Source: Candidatus Sumerlaeota bacterium (GTDB taxonomy: Bacteria > Sumerlaeota > Sumerlaeia > JADFCT01). From it: a DNA stretch of 6,909 nt. The notes under the pieces were generated by a model. It saw nothing but the letters and a program-made list of their open reading frames with translations. It was not told the origin of the DNA and searched no databases. Positions 1-5,796 of the stretch are shown piece by piece. The stretch spans positions 1 to 6,909 of the forward strand of contig JAPLSP010000491.1 of the NCBI GenBank assembly GCA_026398575.1, read 5' to 3'. Position numbers and translations under genes: made by a program. The stretch's first letter is position 1. Every line of letters starts with the position of its first letter.

Positions 1-1317
1 CAGCTGTTCGCGATCCGAGCGCACGGTCTCGAAACCCAGGTGCACCAGACGGTCGGCCATCGAACGGGGCGTCAGATCGCATCCCAGGATCATGCACGCC
101 CGCGGAATGTTCATTGTGATCGGCTCGATCTGGTCGGCCGACGTGCCGGTGTCAATGACGCCTTTCAGCACTTCGGCGTCGGTCAACTCGGCCATGAGCT
201 GCGTGGCGCGATTGAGCGACAACGGCGGCTGGCGATAGTCCGCGCCCCGCTCGAAGCGATACGAAGAGTCCGTGACCAGGCCGTGGCGTTGTGAGGTGCG
301 GCGGATGGTGATCGGCTCGAAATAAGCCGACTCGATCAACACGTTGATCGTCGCCTCGCTGATTTCCGAATTCGCGCCGCCCATGACTCCTGCCAGCGCA
401 ATGACGCGATCCTGGTCGCCGATGACCAGGTCTTCCGGCGTCAGGATGAGTTTGCGCCCGTCCAGCAGCGTCAGCGATTCGCCTTCGAGGGCCATGCGCA
501 CGATGATGTGCTTGTTGACGATCTTGTCCAGATCGAAGGCGTGAAGCGGATGCCCGTATTCGAGCAGCACGTAATTCGTCGCGTCCACGATATTGTTGAT
601 CGAGCGCAATCCCATGGATTCCAATGCGCGCCGCATCCAGAGCGGGCTTTTGCGCACTTTGCATTTGCGCAGGAGGCGGCAGGAGTAACGGGGACACGCT
701 CGCTTGTCTTTGACGGTGACCTGAACGCTGCCGCTGATGGCGTCCATGGCTTCGCGCAAGCGCGGCTGCGAGGCATACAGTTCGCGCCCTTCGAGGGCGG
801 CGATGTCGCGCGCTACGCCGAAGACGCTGAGCAAATCGGGACGGTTGGGCGTGATCTTGATATTGAAGATGCAATCCACCGGCTCGCCTACGGGGCTGTC
901 TTCCGGCAGATCCAGAAGGCCTTCATGATCCGAGTTCCAGCGAATTTCAGCCCCGGAACACAACATGCCCTCGGACGCCACGCCTTTGATGCGCGTCCGC
1001 TTGACGGTCTGGCCCCCGGCGATCTCGGCGCCTTCCCGCGCCAAAACGCCGATCATCCCCGGCCGGACGTTGGGAGCGCCGCAAACGACCTGAAGCTTGC
1101 CATAAGCGCCGGCGTCCACCTGGCAGACCGCCAATTTGGGGGCCTCCGGATGTTTTTCAACGCCTTCAATCCGCGCGCAAACCATCTTGCCGGAGATCAT
1201 GCCAAAGTCGTTGATGTTCTCGACCTCGATGCCGGACATGGTCAATTTCTCAGCCAACGCGAGCGGCGGCGGACAATTGCGAAGTATTTTCGATAACCAG
1301 CGATAGCTCAGCAACAT
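1..1317 (-). CDS. pheT: Phenylalanyl-tRNA synthetase beta subunit, partial (3' end outside window)
   Basis: This is the beta chain of the alpha2-beta2 cytoplasmic enzyme that charges tRNA-Phe. The beta chain binds tRNA and hydrolyses misacylated Tyr-tRNA-Phe. The frame is open from ATG at 1317 to base 1 (439 codons); the family is about 800 aa, so roughly the C-terminal half is missing. The N-terminus (MLLSYRWLSKIL) is typical. An EMAP/tRNA-binding domain spans about residues 40-150, and the B3/B4 editing domain about 200-390. Editing-pocket residues known from E. coli (H261, E334, T354) appear to match H259 (in HPLHAFD), E329 (in IESAYF) and T349 (in TDSSYRFERG), and AGVMGG is present, so proofreading looks intact. 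A B5 domain begins near the edge. An in-frame TGA at 1324-1326 blocks any earlier start. The 18-nt gap after pheS has no clear Shine-Dalgarno, so translational coupling to pheS is likely. Confidence 0.96.
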   Translation of the reverse strand, partial: MLLSYRWLSKILRNCPPPLALAEKLTMSGIEVENINDFGMISGKMVCARIEGVEKHPEAPKLAVCQVDAGAYGKLQVVCGAPNVRPGMIGVLAREGAEIAGGQTVKRTRIKGVASEGMLCSGAEIRWNSDHEGLLDLPEDSPVGEPVDCIFNIKITPNRPDLLSVFGVARDIAALEGRELYASQPRLREAMDAISGSVQVTVKDKRACPRYSCRLLRKCKVRKSPLWMRRALESMGLRSINNIVDATNYVLLEYGHPLHAFDLDKIVNKHIIVRMALEGESLTLLDGRKLILTPEDLVIGDQDRVIALAGVMGGANSEISEATINVLIESAYFEPITIRRTSQRHGLVTDSSYRFERGADYRQPPLSLNRATQLMAELTDAEVLKGVIDTGTSADQIEPITMNIPRACMILGCDLTPRSMADRLVHLGFETVRSDREQL

Positions 1318-1335
1318 AAATCGTCATTCGTAAAT

Positions 1336-2364
1336 CTAAAATTGCCCCAGAAAGCGGACGTCGTTTTCATAAAACTGCCGGATGTCCTTGATCCCGAACT
1401 TGAGCATGGCCAGGCGCTCGATGCCGACGCCGAAGGCAAAGCCGGTGAATTTGCCCGGGTCCACGCCGCCGTATTCCATCACGCGGGGATGAATCATGCC
1501 GGCGCCGAGAATTTCGAGCCATTCCTCGGACTCCACGCGCCGCCCCTCCACTTCCCGCGTCACGGTCCAGCTCATGTCCACTTCCGCGCTCGGCTCCGTG
1601 AAGGGGAAATACGATGGGCGAAAACGCACCTTGGCCTCCGCGCCGAACATCGCGCGGATGAAGTTGTGCAAAGTGCCCTTGAGGTCGCCGAACGTGATCT
1701 TCGAGTCAATCACGAAGCCTTCGAGCTGATGGAACATGGGCGAATGCGTCGGGTCCGAATCCACGCGATACGTCTTGCCGACGGTGATGAGGGCCATCGG
1801 AGGCTGGCGCCGCCGCATGGCGCGAATCTGGACGGGAGACGTGTGCGTGCGCAACAACCGGTCTTCCGGCAGATAAAAGGTGTCATGCATGTCGCGCGCC
1901 GGATGATGCGGCGGGATGTTCAAGGCTTCGAAGTTGTGAAAGTCGTCTTCGATCTCCGGCCCCTCTTCGATCTTGAATCCCATCGAAACGAAGATGCCCT
2001 CGACTTCTTCGATCACCTGTGTGATGGGATGAACCCGCCCGCGCAGGACCGGCTCGCCCGGCAGCGTCACGTCCACGACTTCCTGCTGCATTCGGCGACT
2101 GGATTCGGTCGAATCCAATTCTTCCGCGCGCCGCGAGATCGCCGACGTGAGCGCTTCCTTCGTCTCATTGGCGCGTTCGCCCAGGATCGGGCGTTCGAGC
2201 GGCGTCAGGTCCTTCATTTGCCGCATCACGGAATTCAAATCGCTTTTTTTGCCCAGGTAACGGACCCGCAGCTCTTCCATTTCCTTGAGCGACGCCGCCG
2301 CTTCGATCTGCGCCAAGGCCTCTTCCTGGAGTTGCTTTAGGGAGCTAAGATAGTCCTGTAACAT
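1336..2364 (-). CDS. pheS: Phenylalanyl-tRNA synthetase alpha subunit
   Basis: This is the catalytic chain of phenylalanyl-tRNA synthetase, a class II aminoacyl-tRNA synthetase that activates phenylalanine with ATP and charges tRNA-Phe together with PheT. At 342 aa it has normal length (E. coli 327). Residues 1-90 form the charged N-terminal coiled coil and the rest is the catalytic core. Visible motifs are THTSPVQIRAM (173-183), motif 2 around YRVDSDPTHSPMFHQLEG (199-216), the phenylalanine-pocket segment FRPSYFPFTEPSAEVD (248-263) and motif 3 GVGIER (312-317). Ala310 in GFAFG corresponds to the E. coli specificity residue Ala294, so ordinary Phe selectivity is expected. The ATG at 2364 has AAGGA at 2371-2375 with a 6-nt spacer. 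That ribosome binding site lies in the 14-nt gap after the rplT stop, which suggests coupled translation. Confidence 0.98.
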   Translation of the reverse strand: MLQDYLSSLKQLQEEALAQIEAAASLKEMEELRVRYLGKKSDLNSVMRQMKDLTPLERPILGERANETKEALTSAISRRAEELDSTESSRRMQQEVVDVTLPGEPVLRGRVHPITQVIEEVEGIFVSMGFKIEEGPEIEDDFHNFEALNIPPHHPARDMHDTFYLPEDRLLRTHTSPVQIRAMRRRQPPMALITVGKTYRVDSDPTHSPMFHQLEGFVIDSKITFGDLKGTLHNFIRAMFGAEAKVRFRPSYFPFTEPSAEVDMSWTVTREVEGRRVESEEWLEILGAGMIHPRVMEYGGVDPGKFTGFAFGVGIERLAMLKFGIKDIRQFYENDVRFLGQF

Positions 2365-2378
2365 GCCGGTTCCTTGGT

Positions 2379-2738
2379 TCAGGAGGCAAGCGCCGCTTTG
2401 GCCGCTTTGACGATCTCGGCGAAAGCCGTGTTGTCATTGAGCGCCAGATCGGCCATGATCTTGCGGTCAATGGAAATCTGCGCCTTGTTGAGACCGGCGA
2501 TCAGCCGGCTATAGGTGATGTCATAAGCGCGCGCGGCGGCATTGATGCGCGCGATCCATAGACTGCGGAAGACGCGCTTTTTTTGATGACGGTCACGATA
2601 GGCGTACATCAGGCCTTTGCGAACGGTCTCTTTCGCGTTCTGGAACAGCTTGCGACGGCCGCTATAATTGCCTTTGGCCTGCTTGAGAACTTTTTTGCGC
2701 CTCTGTCGCGAGGCGACGTTGTTGATTGCGCGTGGCAT
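2379..2738 (-). CDS. rplT: 50S ribosomal protein L20
   Basis: L20 binds 23S rRNA and is needed early in assembly of the large subunit. The 119-aa product has the usual length and the typical basic N-terminal arm ([16 protein letters not shown]), followed by [16 protein letters not shown], the RDRHQKKR stretch near residues 49-56 and the globular RNA-binding part with [11 protein letters not shown]. The ATG at 2738 follows GAGGAG at 2747-2752 with an 8-nt spacer. It lies 101 nt after rpmI and 14 nt before pheS. In E. coli and Bacillus L20 represses its own operon by binding mRNA. Whether that happens here cannot be told from sequence alone. Confidence 0.98.
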   Translation of the reverse strand: MPRAINNVASRQRRKKVLKQAKGNYSGRRKLFQNAKETVRKGLMYAYRDRHQKKRVFRSLWIARINAAARAYDITYSRLIAGLNKAQISIDRKIMADLALNDNTAFAEIVKAAKAALAS

Positions 2739-2800
2739 GGCTCTCTCTCCTCAAAAATATCAGGTATATTCCTGCTTGAAAAATCCCAGATCGTTATTCC

Positions 2801-2817
2801 GCCGCTTTCAAGGCGGC
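2801..2817 (-). other. Hairpin between rpmI and rplT
   Basis: GCCGC and GCGGC form a 5-bp GC stem, extendable by a G-U and an A-U pair, inside the 101-nt gap between the L35 and L20 genes. No T-run follows on either strand, so it is not an intrinsic terminator. It could be an mRNA-stabilising or processing structure, or part of an L20 mRNA binding site, but there is no specific evidence. Confidence 0.35.
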
Positions 2818-2839
2818 AAAACCAAATGGAACGGCGCTG

Positions 2840-3037
2840 CTAACATCCATTCAACATGCGGGTGACGCGCGAACGGTCCGCCGAAGATATTTCCATTTTC
2901 TTCCGCAACTGCCGTTTGCGTTTGGTGGTTTTCTTGGTCAAAATATGGCTGGCATACGCCTGCTTGCGCATAACCTTGCCCGTTGCGGTGCGCTTGAAGC
3001 GTTTCGCCGCCGATTTATGCGTTTTGTTCTTGGGCAT
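2840..3037 (-). CDS. rpmI: 50S ribosomal protein L35
   Basis: This is a small basic protein of the large ribosomal subunit. The 65-aa product matches the family length and pattern: [17 protein letters not shown] at the start, then [14 protein letters not shown] and the [12 protein letters not shown] cluster. The ATG at 3037 follows GGAG (3048-3051) with a 10-nt spacer. It sits 43 nt downstream of infC, the standard infC-rpmI-rplT order. It ends in a less common NGC terminus before TAG at 2840-2842. Confidence 0.97.
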   Translation of the reverse strand: MPKNKTHKSAAKRFKRTATGKVMRKQAYASHILTKKTTKRKRQLRKKMEISSADRSRVTRMLNGC

Positions 3038-3080
3038 CGCTCAACATCTCCATTTTATTGATATGATTCGCGGGAGCGGA

Positions 3081-3854
3081 TTATTCCGGCAACAGAATGC
3101 CTTCCTCTCCTTGCGTCAGTGATTCCGTCACCTCTTCGCGTTCCTCATTGGCTTTGGCGCCCTGCGGCGCCGGCACCTGATCTTTGATGTCCGCGTCTTG
3201 CGTTTCCGCAGGGGGATCCTGCGCCGCGGGTTCGCCTGGCTGCGATTCTTTCATCGCGGCCTGGACCATATCCCCCAGCGTTTTGCCTTCGTCCGGCGCC
3301 TTGGCGGAGGCGGACTTCCTGGCTTCCGCCTTGGGTTTATAATCCTTGCGCCTCATCACCAGGAAAGAGTGCAAGCGGCCTGCCCGGCTGACCAGGCCTT
3401 CCAGCTCGGCAATCTCCTTTACATCCTCCAAAACCCGGTCCGAAAGCTCGCGGCCTAATTCCTGATGCGTGATCTCCCGCCCGCGGAAGACAATCGTAAA
3501 CTTGACCTTGTCTCCATGTTCGACGAATTTGATGGCCTGCCGGATCTTCGTTTCGTAGTCATGCTTGTCAATCTTCAGCTTCATCTTTATTTCTTTGATT
3601 GCGACTTGATGCTGTTTTTTCTTTTGCGCCTTCTGCTTCTGGCGCTGATCGAACACCACCTTGCCGTAATCAATAATTTTGCATACCGGCGGTTTGGCCA
3701 GGGGCGCAACCTCCACTAAATCCAGATTTGCTTCCTGCGCGCGTTTCAGGGCGTCCTCGATCGGCACAATGCCCACCTGTTCCCCATCTGCGGTGATCAA
3801 ACGCACTTCAGGGACCCGGATCAATTCATTGATGCGAATACGTGGTTGCTTGAT
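3081..3854 (-). CDS. infC: Translation initiation factor IF-3 with non-canonical ATC start and a C-terminal tail
   Basis: IF3 binds the 30S subunit, keeps subunits apart and checks start-codon pairing with the initiator tRNA. The IF3 N-domain (PEVRLITADGEQVGIVP, then NLDLVEVAP and CKIIDYGK) is followed by a lysine-rich linker and the C-domain (KEIKMKLKIDKHDYETK, FRGREITHQELG, ending near VMRRK). No ATG fits the N-terminus. The frame extends upstream through RIRINELIR, which matches the conserved family start, to an ATC at 3852-3854. AGGAGG (3863-3868) lies 8 nt before it. Starting there gives 257 aa. A TTG at 3824 would cut off the conserved INE segment and has no Shine-Dalgarno. Rare start codons (AUU, AUC, AUA) are a known feature of infC and allow IF3 to repress its own translation. 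The core ends near residue 170, and a low-complexity tail of about 87 residues follows. The start is inferred; the identity is secure. Confidence 0.95.
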   Translation of the reverse strand: MKQPRIRINELIRVPEVRLITADGEQVGIVPIEDALKRAQEANLDLVEVAPLAKPPVCKIIDYGKVVFDQRQKQKAQKKKQHQVAIKEIKMKLKIDKHDYETKIRQAIKFVEHGDKVKFTIVFRGREITHQELGRELSDRVLEDVKEIAELEGLVSRAGRLHSFLVMRRKDYKPKAEARKSASAKAPDEGKTLGDMVQAAMKESQPGEPAAQDPPAETQDADIKDQVPAPQGAKANEEREEVTESLTQGEEGILLPE

Positions 3855-3862
3855 AGTTATTT

Positions 3863-3868
3863 CCTCCT
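3863..3868 (-). promoter_or_regulatory. Ribosome binding site that decides the infC start
   Basis: The minus strand reads AGGAGG here, a perfect Shine-Dalgarno core inside GGAAGGAGGAAA. The 8-nt spacer AAATAACT leads to ATC at 3854. The only other candidates in frame are ATA at 3860 (2 nt away, too close), ATT at 3839 and TTG at 3824 (23 and 38 nt away, too far). This is the main evidence for the ATC start. Confidence 0.8.
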
Positions 3869-3903
3869 TCCACGATCTTCATTTCGATTGGGCGCCAATA
3901 AAT

Positions 3904-3933
3904 AAAAAAGCGCGGGTAAATAAGCCCCCGCGC
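3904..3933 (-). terminator. Intrinsic terminator in the infC leader, possible attenuator
   Basis: Read on the minus strand, a perfect 7-bp all-GC stem (GCGCGGG at 3933-3927 pairing with CCCGCGC at 3916-3910) encloses a 10-nt loop and is followed at once by six T residues (3909-3904) and then ATTTATT. This is a textbook Rho-independent terminator. It lies 35 nt before the infC Shine-Dalgarno. No gene is visible just upstream on this strand that it could serve. In Bacillus the infC operon is controlled by L20-dependent attenuation in the leader, so an attenuator role is plausible here. Upstream, minus-strand GCGCC (3980-3976) could pair with GGCGC (3934-3930) and disrupt the 5' arm. That alternative fold is an inference. 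Confidence 0.75.
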
Positions 3934-4058
3934 CGAATGCCATGCCGGCTTTTGATGCTGGTTCGTAACCCGACGGGCGCAATCTATAGACACGCCGCAG
4001 GTGAGAAGCGGAGGCCGCTCCTGCTTTGCTGTAAAAATGTAAGTTAATGATTGCAAGT

Positions 4059-4084
4059 TTGACCTCAGAGGCTTGCCCGGTCAA
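4059..4084. promoter_or_regulatory. Inverted repeat, possible operator
   Basis: TTGACC (4059-4064) and GGTCAA (4079-4084) are perfect 6-bp inverted arms separated by 14 nt. Two other dyads overlap them: GCAAG/CTTGC (4053-4057 and 4072-4076) and CCTCAGAGG (4063-4071). The spacing is about two helical turns from centre to centre, as expected for a dimeric regulator. The site lies between divergent genes, but such arms also occur by chance. Confidence 0.3.
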
Positions 4085-4128
4085 GCGAAAAAAAACCATT
4101 AATCAATTTTTATCCATTGCCCCTTGGG

Positions 4129-5340
4129 AATCATTGCGGATTAGGGCTTGATCGCCTGAAGTAAGGAAAAGAAAATGGTTTTTTCGCGTTCGATCCAACG
4201 AAATGGTATCATTGAATAGGTATGAGAATGCGTCGCAGATTGCTGATCATTGACGACGAAAAGAATACGCGCGACGGCTTGAACTGGGCGCTCAAGAGCA
4301 AGCCGCTGGAGATTGACCTGGCCGCCGACGGCGCCGAAGCCTGGGATCAAATTCGCCGCCAAGACTACAATATCATCATCACCGACATCAAGATGCCTGG
4401 CCTGGACGGCATGGAACTGCTGCGCCGGGTCAAGGAATACTCACCTCAGACCGACGTCATCATGCTGACGGGGTACGGCAGCATCGAAAGCGCGTGCGAC
4501 GCCATCAAGATGGGCGCTGCGAACTACCTGACCAAGCCGGTGGACCTTGACGAGATCGGCAATGAAGTGGACCGCTGCCTGCAGAGCCTGGAGATGCGCG
4601 AGGAGAACGTCGCACTGCGCCAGCAGCTGGAAACGCACTACGGATTCGAAAACATCATCGCCTCCTCGCCTCCGATGATGAAAGTCTTCGAGCAGGTGCG
4701 CCTGGTATCTCAGGCCCGCTCGACCGTCCTCCTCCAAGGCGAAAGCGGCACGGGCAAGGAGCTGATCGCAGGAGCGATTCACTATCGCTCGCCGCGCAAG
4801 AACATGCCGCTGATCAAAGTCAATTGCGGCGCACTGTCGCCCACGCTGCTCGAGAACGCAATTTTCTGCCACGAAAAAGGCGCCTTCACCCACGCCTTCG
4901 CGCAAAAGGCCGGCCGCTTCGAGCTGGCCAACGGCGGAACGCTCTTCCTGGACGAAGTCAGCGAGACAACGCCCGAATTCCAAGTCAAGCTGTTGCGCGT
5001 CTTGCAGGAAGGCGAATTCGAACGCGTCGGCGGCGCTGAAACGCTGAAAGTGGACGTGCGCGTGGTGGCCGCCACAAACCGCAATCTCGAGGAGATGGTC
5101 AAAGAGGGCCGGTTTCGCGACGACTTGTATTTCCGGCTCAATGTGATCCAGATAACGCTGCCGCCGCTACGCGACCGCCCCGAAGACATCCCGTTGCTCG
5201 CTCATCACTTCGTCAAGGAAGTCTGCCAGGAAAATAGCCGGGAGATTGTGGACGTGACGCCGCGCGCGATGGCGGCGCTGCAAAGCTATTCCTGGCCCGG
5301 CAACGTGCGCGAACTGCACAACGTCATCGAAACGGTCATC
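4129..5340 (+). repeat. Tandem duplication, unit 1 (part visible in both copies)
   Basis: This segment is repeated directly at 5697-6909, at an offset of 1,568 nt that becomes 1,569 after a 1-nt indel in the upstream region. Similarity begins sharply at AATCATTGCGG; the bases before it (GGG against AAA) differ. The first 55 nt upstream of the genes are nearly identical (two mismatches), the next 45 nt diverge, and the coding parts are highly similar. If unit 1 runs to the start of unit 2 it covers 4129-5696. The break in similarity at 5340 is only the window edge. Confidence 0.9.
4148..4176 (+). promoter_or_regulatory. Candidate sigma-70-type promoter for the first regulator gene
   Basis: TTGATC (4148-4153) and GAAAAT (4171-4176) are separated by exactly 17 nt. 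Each matches the -35 or -10 consensus at four of six positions. The element is retained in the second repeat unit with one spacer change. It lies about 50 nt before the gene. Conservation may only reflect recent duplication, so the call is weak. Confidence 0.3.
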
Positions 5341-5574
5341 GTCATGTCGCGCGGCAAGGAGATCAAAACCGAAAATCTGCCGGAAAAAATCCGGCAGGAA
5401 TCCAACGCCGCGCAGTCGGTGTCGCTGCGCTCCGGCTCGACGCTCAAGGACGCTGAGCGCGAGCTGATCCGGTTGACGCTAGTCTCATGCGGCGGCAACA
5501 TCGCGGAAGCCGCGCGCATGCTGGGCATTGGCCGCAAGACGCTCTACCGGAAAATAGAGGAATATTCCTTGTAA
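4228..5574 (+). CDS. NtrC-family response regulator, sigma-54-type activator (copy 1)
   Basis: This is a cytoplasmic two-component response regulator of 448 aa. The receiver domain (about 1-118) has acidic pocket D9-D10, phosphoacceptor D53 (in ITDIKMPGLDG), T81 and K103. The AAA+ domain (about 140-370) has Walker A GESGTGKE (171-178), Walker B FLDE (240-243), sensor I ATN (282-284), arginine-finger region FRDDLYFRL (296-304) and sensor II WPGNVREL (356-363). A Fis-type HTH ends the protein (about 405-446, AEAARMLGIGRKTLYRKI region). The sigma-54 contact loop reads GAFTHA (218-223), not GAFTGA. The preceding stretch ENAIFCHEKG differs from the common ESELFGHEKG pattern. ATG 4228 is preferred over ATG 4222 because AGG (4218-4220) is then 7 nt away and the start aligns with copy 2. 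The target genes and partner kinase are unknown, and no kinase gene lies in the window. Confidence 0.93.
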   Translation: MRRRLLIIDDEKNTRDGLNWALKSKPLEIDLAADGAEAWDQIRRQDYNIIITDIKMPGLDGMELLRRVKEYSPQTDVIMLTGYGSIESACDAIKMGAANYLTKPVDLDEIGNEVDRCLQSLEMREENVALRQQLETHYGFENIIASSPPMMKVFEQVRLVSQARSTVLLQGESGTGKELIAGAIHYRSPRKNMPLIKVNCGALSPTLLENAIFCHEKGAFTHAFAQKAGRFELANGGTLFLDEVSETTPEFQVKLLRVLQEGEFERVGGAETLKVDVRVVAATNRNLEEMVKEGRFRDDLYFRLNVIQITLPPLRDRPEDIPLLAHHFVKEVCQENSREIVDVTPRAMAALQSYSWPGNVRELHNVIETVIVMSRGKEIKTENLPEKIRQESNAAQSVSLRSGSTLKDAERELIRLTLVSCGGNIAEAARMLGIGRKTLYRKIEEYSL

Positions 5575-5696
5575 AAGCGCAATCCCAAAAACTAGCGAAC
5601 TTGCAAAATTGCTATTGCATGGCTTACGCAGGGGCAACGCGCAAGAATCAAATTTCTCTGATAGGGTGTCAAGCAAATACCATAAACCCCAATGAA
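5575..5696 (+). other. Spacer between the tandem regulator genes
   Basis: This 122-nt AT-richer stretch follows the TAA of copy 1 and ends where the second unit begins. It does not resemble the sequence before unit 1. I see no stem followed by a T-run, so no intrinsic terminator separates the two genes and read-through into copy 2 is possible. Only weak dyads are present, such as TGCAA/TTGCA around 5602-5619. Confidence 0.5.
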
Positions 5697-5715
5697 AATC
5701 ATTGCGGATTAGGGC

Positions 5716-5744
5716 TTGATCGCCTGAAGCAAGGAAAAGAAAAT
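5716..5744 (+). promoter_or_regulatory. Candidate sigma-70-type promoter for the second regulator gene
   Basis: TTGATC (5716-5721), a 17-nt spacer and GAAAAT (5739-5744) reproduce the element before copy 1, with one base changed in the spacer. If active, it would let copy 2 be transcribed independently of copy 1. Evidence is limited to the weak consensus match and its retention. Confidence 0.3.
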
Positions 5745-5784
5745 GGTTTTTTAGCGTTCGCCCCACAGAAATGGAATCATCGAA

Positions 5785-5788
5785 GAGG
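5785..5788 (+). promoter_or_regulatory. Ribosome binding site of the second regulator gene
   Basis: GAGG, within GAAGAGG (5782-5788), lies 8 nt before ATG 5797. It is a better Shine-Dalgarno than the AATAGG at the equivalent place before copy 1. This suggests that copy 2 may be translated more efficiently, and it supports the aligned ATG 4228 as the start of copy 1. Confidence 0.6.
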
Positions 5789-5796
5789 TTTCCAGA

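Larger units (their letters stand above)
3855..4227. other. Divergent intergenic region between infC and the first regulator gene
   Basis: These 373 nt hold no convincing protein gene. On the minus-strand side lie the infC ribosome binding site and the leader terminator. The minus-strand infC promoter is not obvious: candidates are TATAGA (3988-3983) and TTGACC (4084-4079), each without a good partner hexamer. The middle has AT-rich runs (4030-4050 and 4087-4112) and two inverted repeats, TTGACC/GGTCAA at 4059-4084 and an A-tract/T-tract pair at 4085-4187. From 4129 onward the sequence belongs to the unit repeated at 5697. Short frames that cross the region lack ribosome binding sites and recognisable protein sequence. 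Confidence 0.6.

Noticed and set aside
152..874. Minus-strand frame of 240 codons within pheT
   Set aside because: It is out of frame with the continuous PheT reading, is Arg/Ala/His rich and has no family pattern.
508..1296. Long plus-strand open frame opposite pheT
   Set aside because: It is antisense to a clear PheT, is His/Arg/Asp rich and has no domain pattern. GC-rich codon use on the real strand leaves such frames open.
1342..2340. Plus-strand open frame of about 330 codons opposite pheS
   Set aside because: It mirrors nearly the whole of pheS, has no recognisable protein features and no ribosome binding site. It is a shadow.
2801..2817. Terminator between rpmI and rplT
   Set aside because: The stem is short and no T-run follows on either strand. 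Splitting the operon here would be unusual.
3822..3824. TTG as the infC start
   Set aside because: There is no Shine-Dalgarno at a workable distance, and it removes the conserved N-terminal INE segment. The ATC at 3854 fits both.
3826..4099. Short minus-strand frames upstream of infC as an extra gene or leader peptide
   Set aside because: They cross the terminator stem, lack a ribosome binding site and show no protein-like pattern.
4125..4138. Sigma-54 promoter (GG/GC pair) before the first regulator
   Set aside because: GG and GC are 8-9 nt apart instead of 10, and the GG is missing in the second unit.
4222..4224. ATG 4222 as the start of the first regulator
   Set aside because: The only Shine-Dalgarno-like AGG would be 1 nt away. 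ATG 4228 has a 7-nt spacer and aligns with the start of copy 2.
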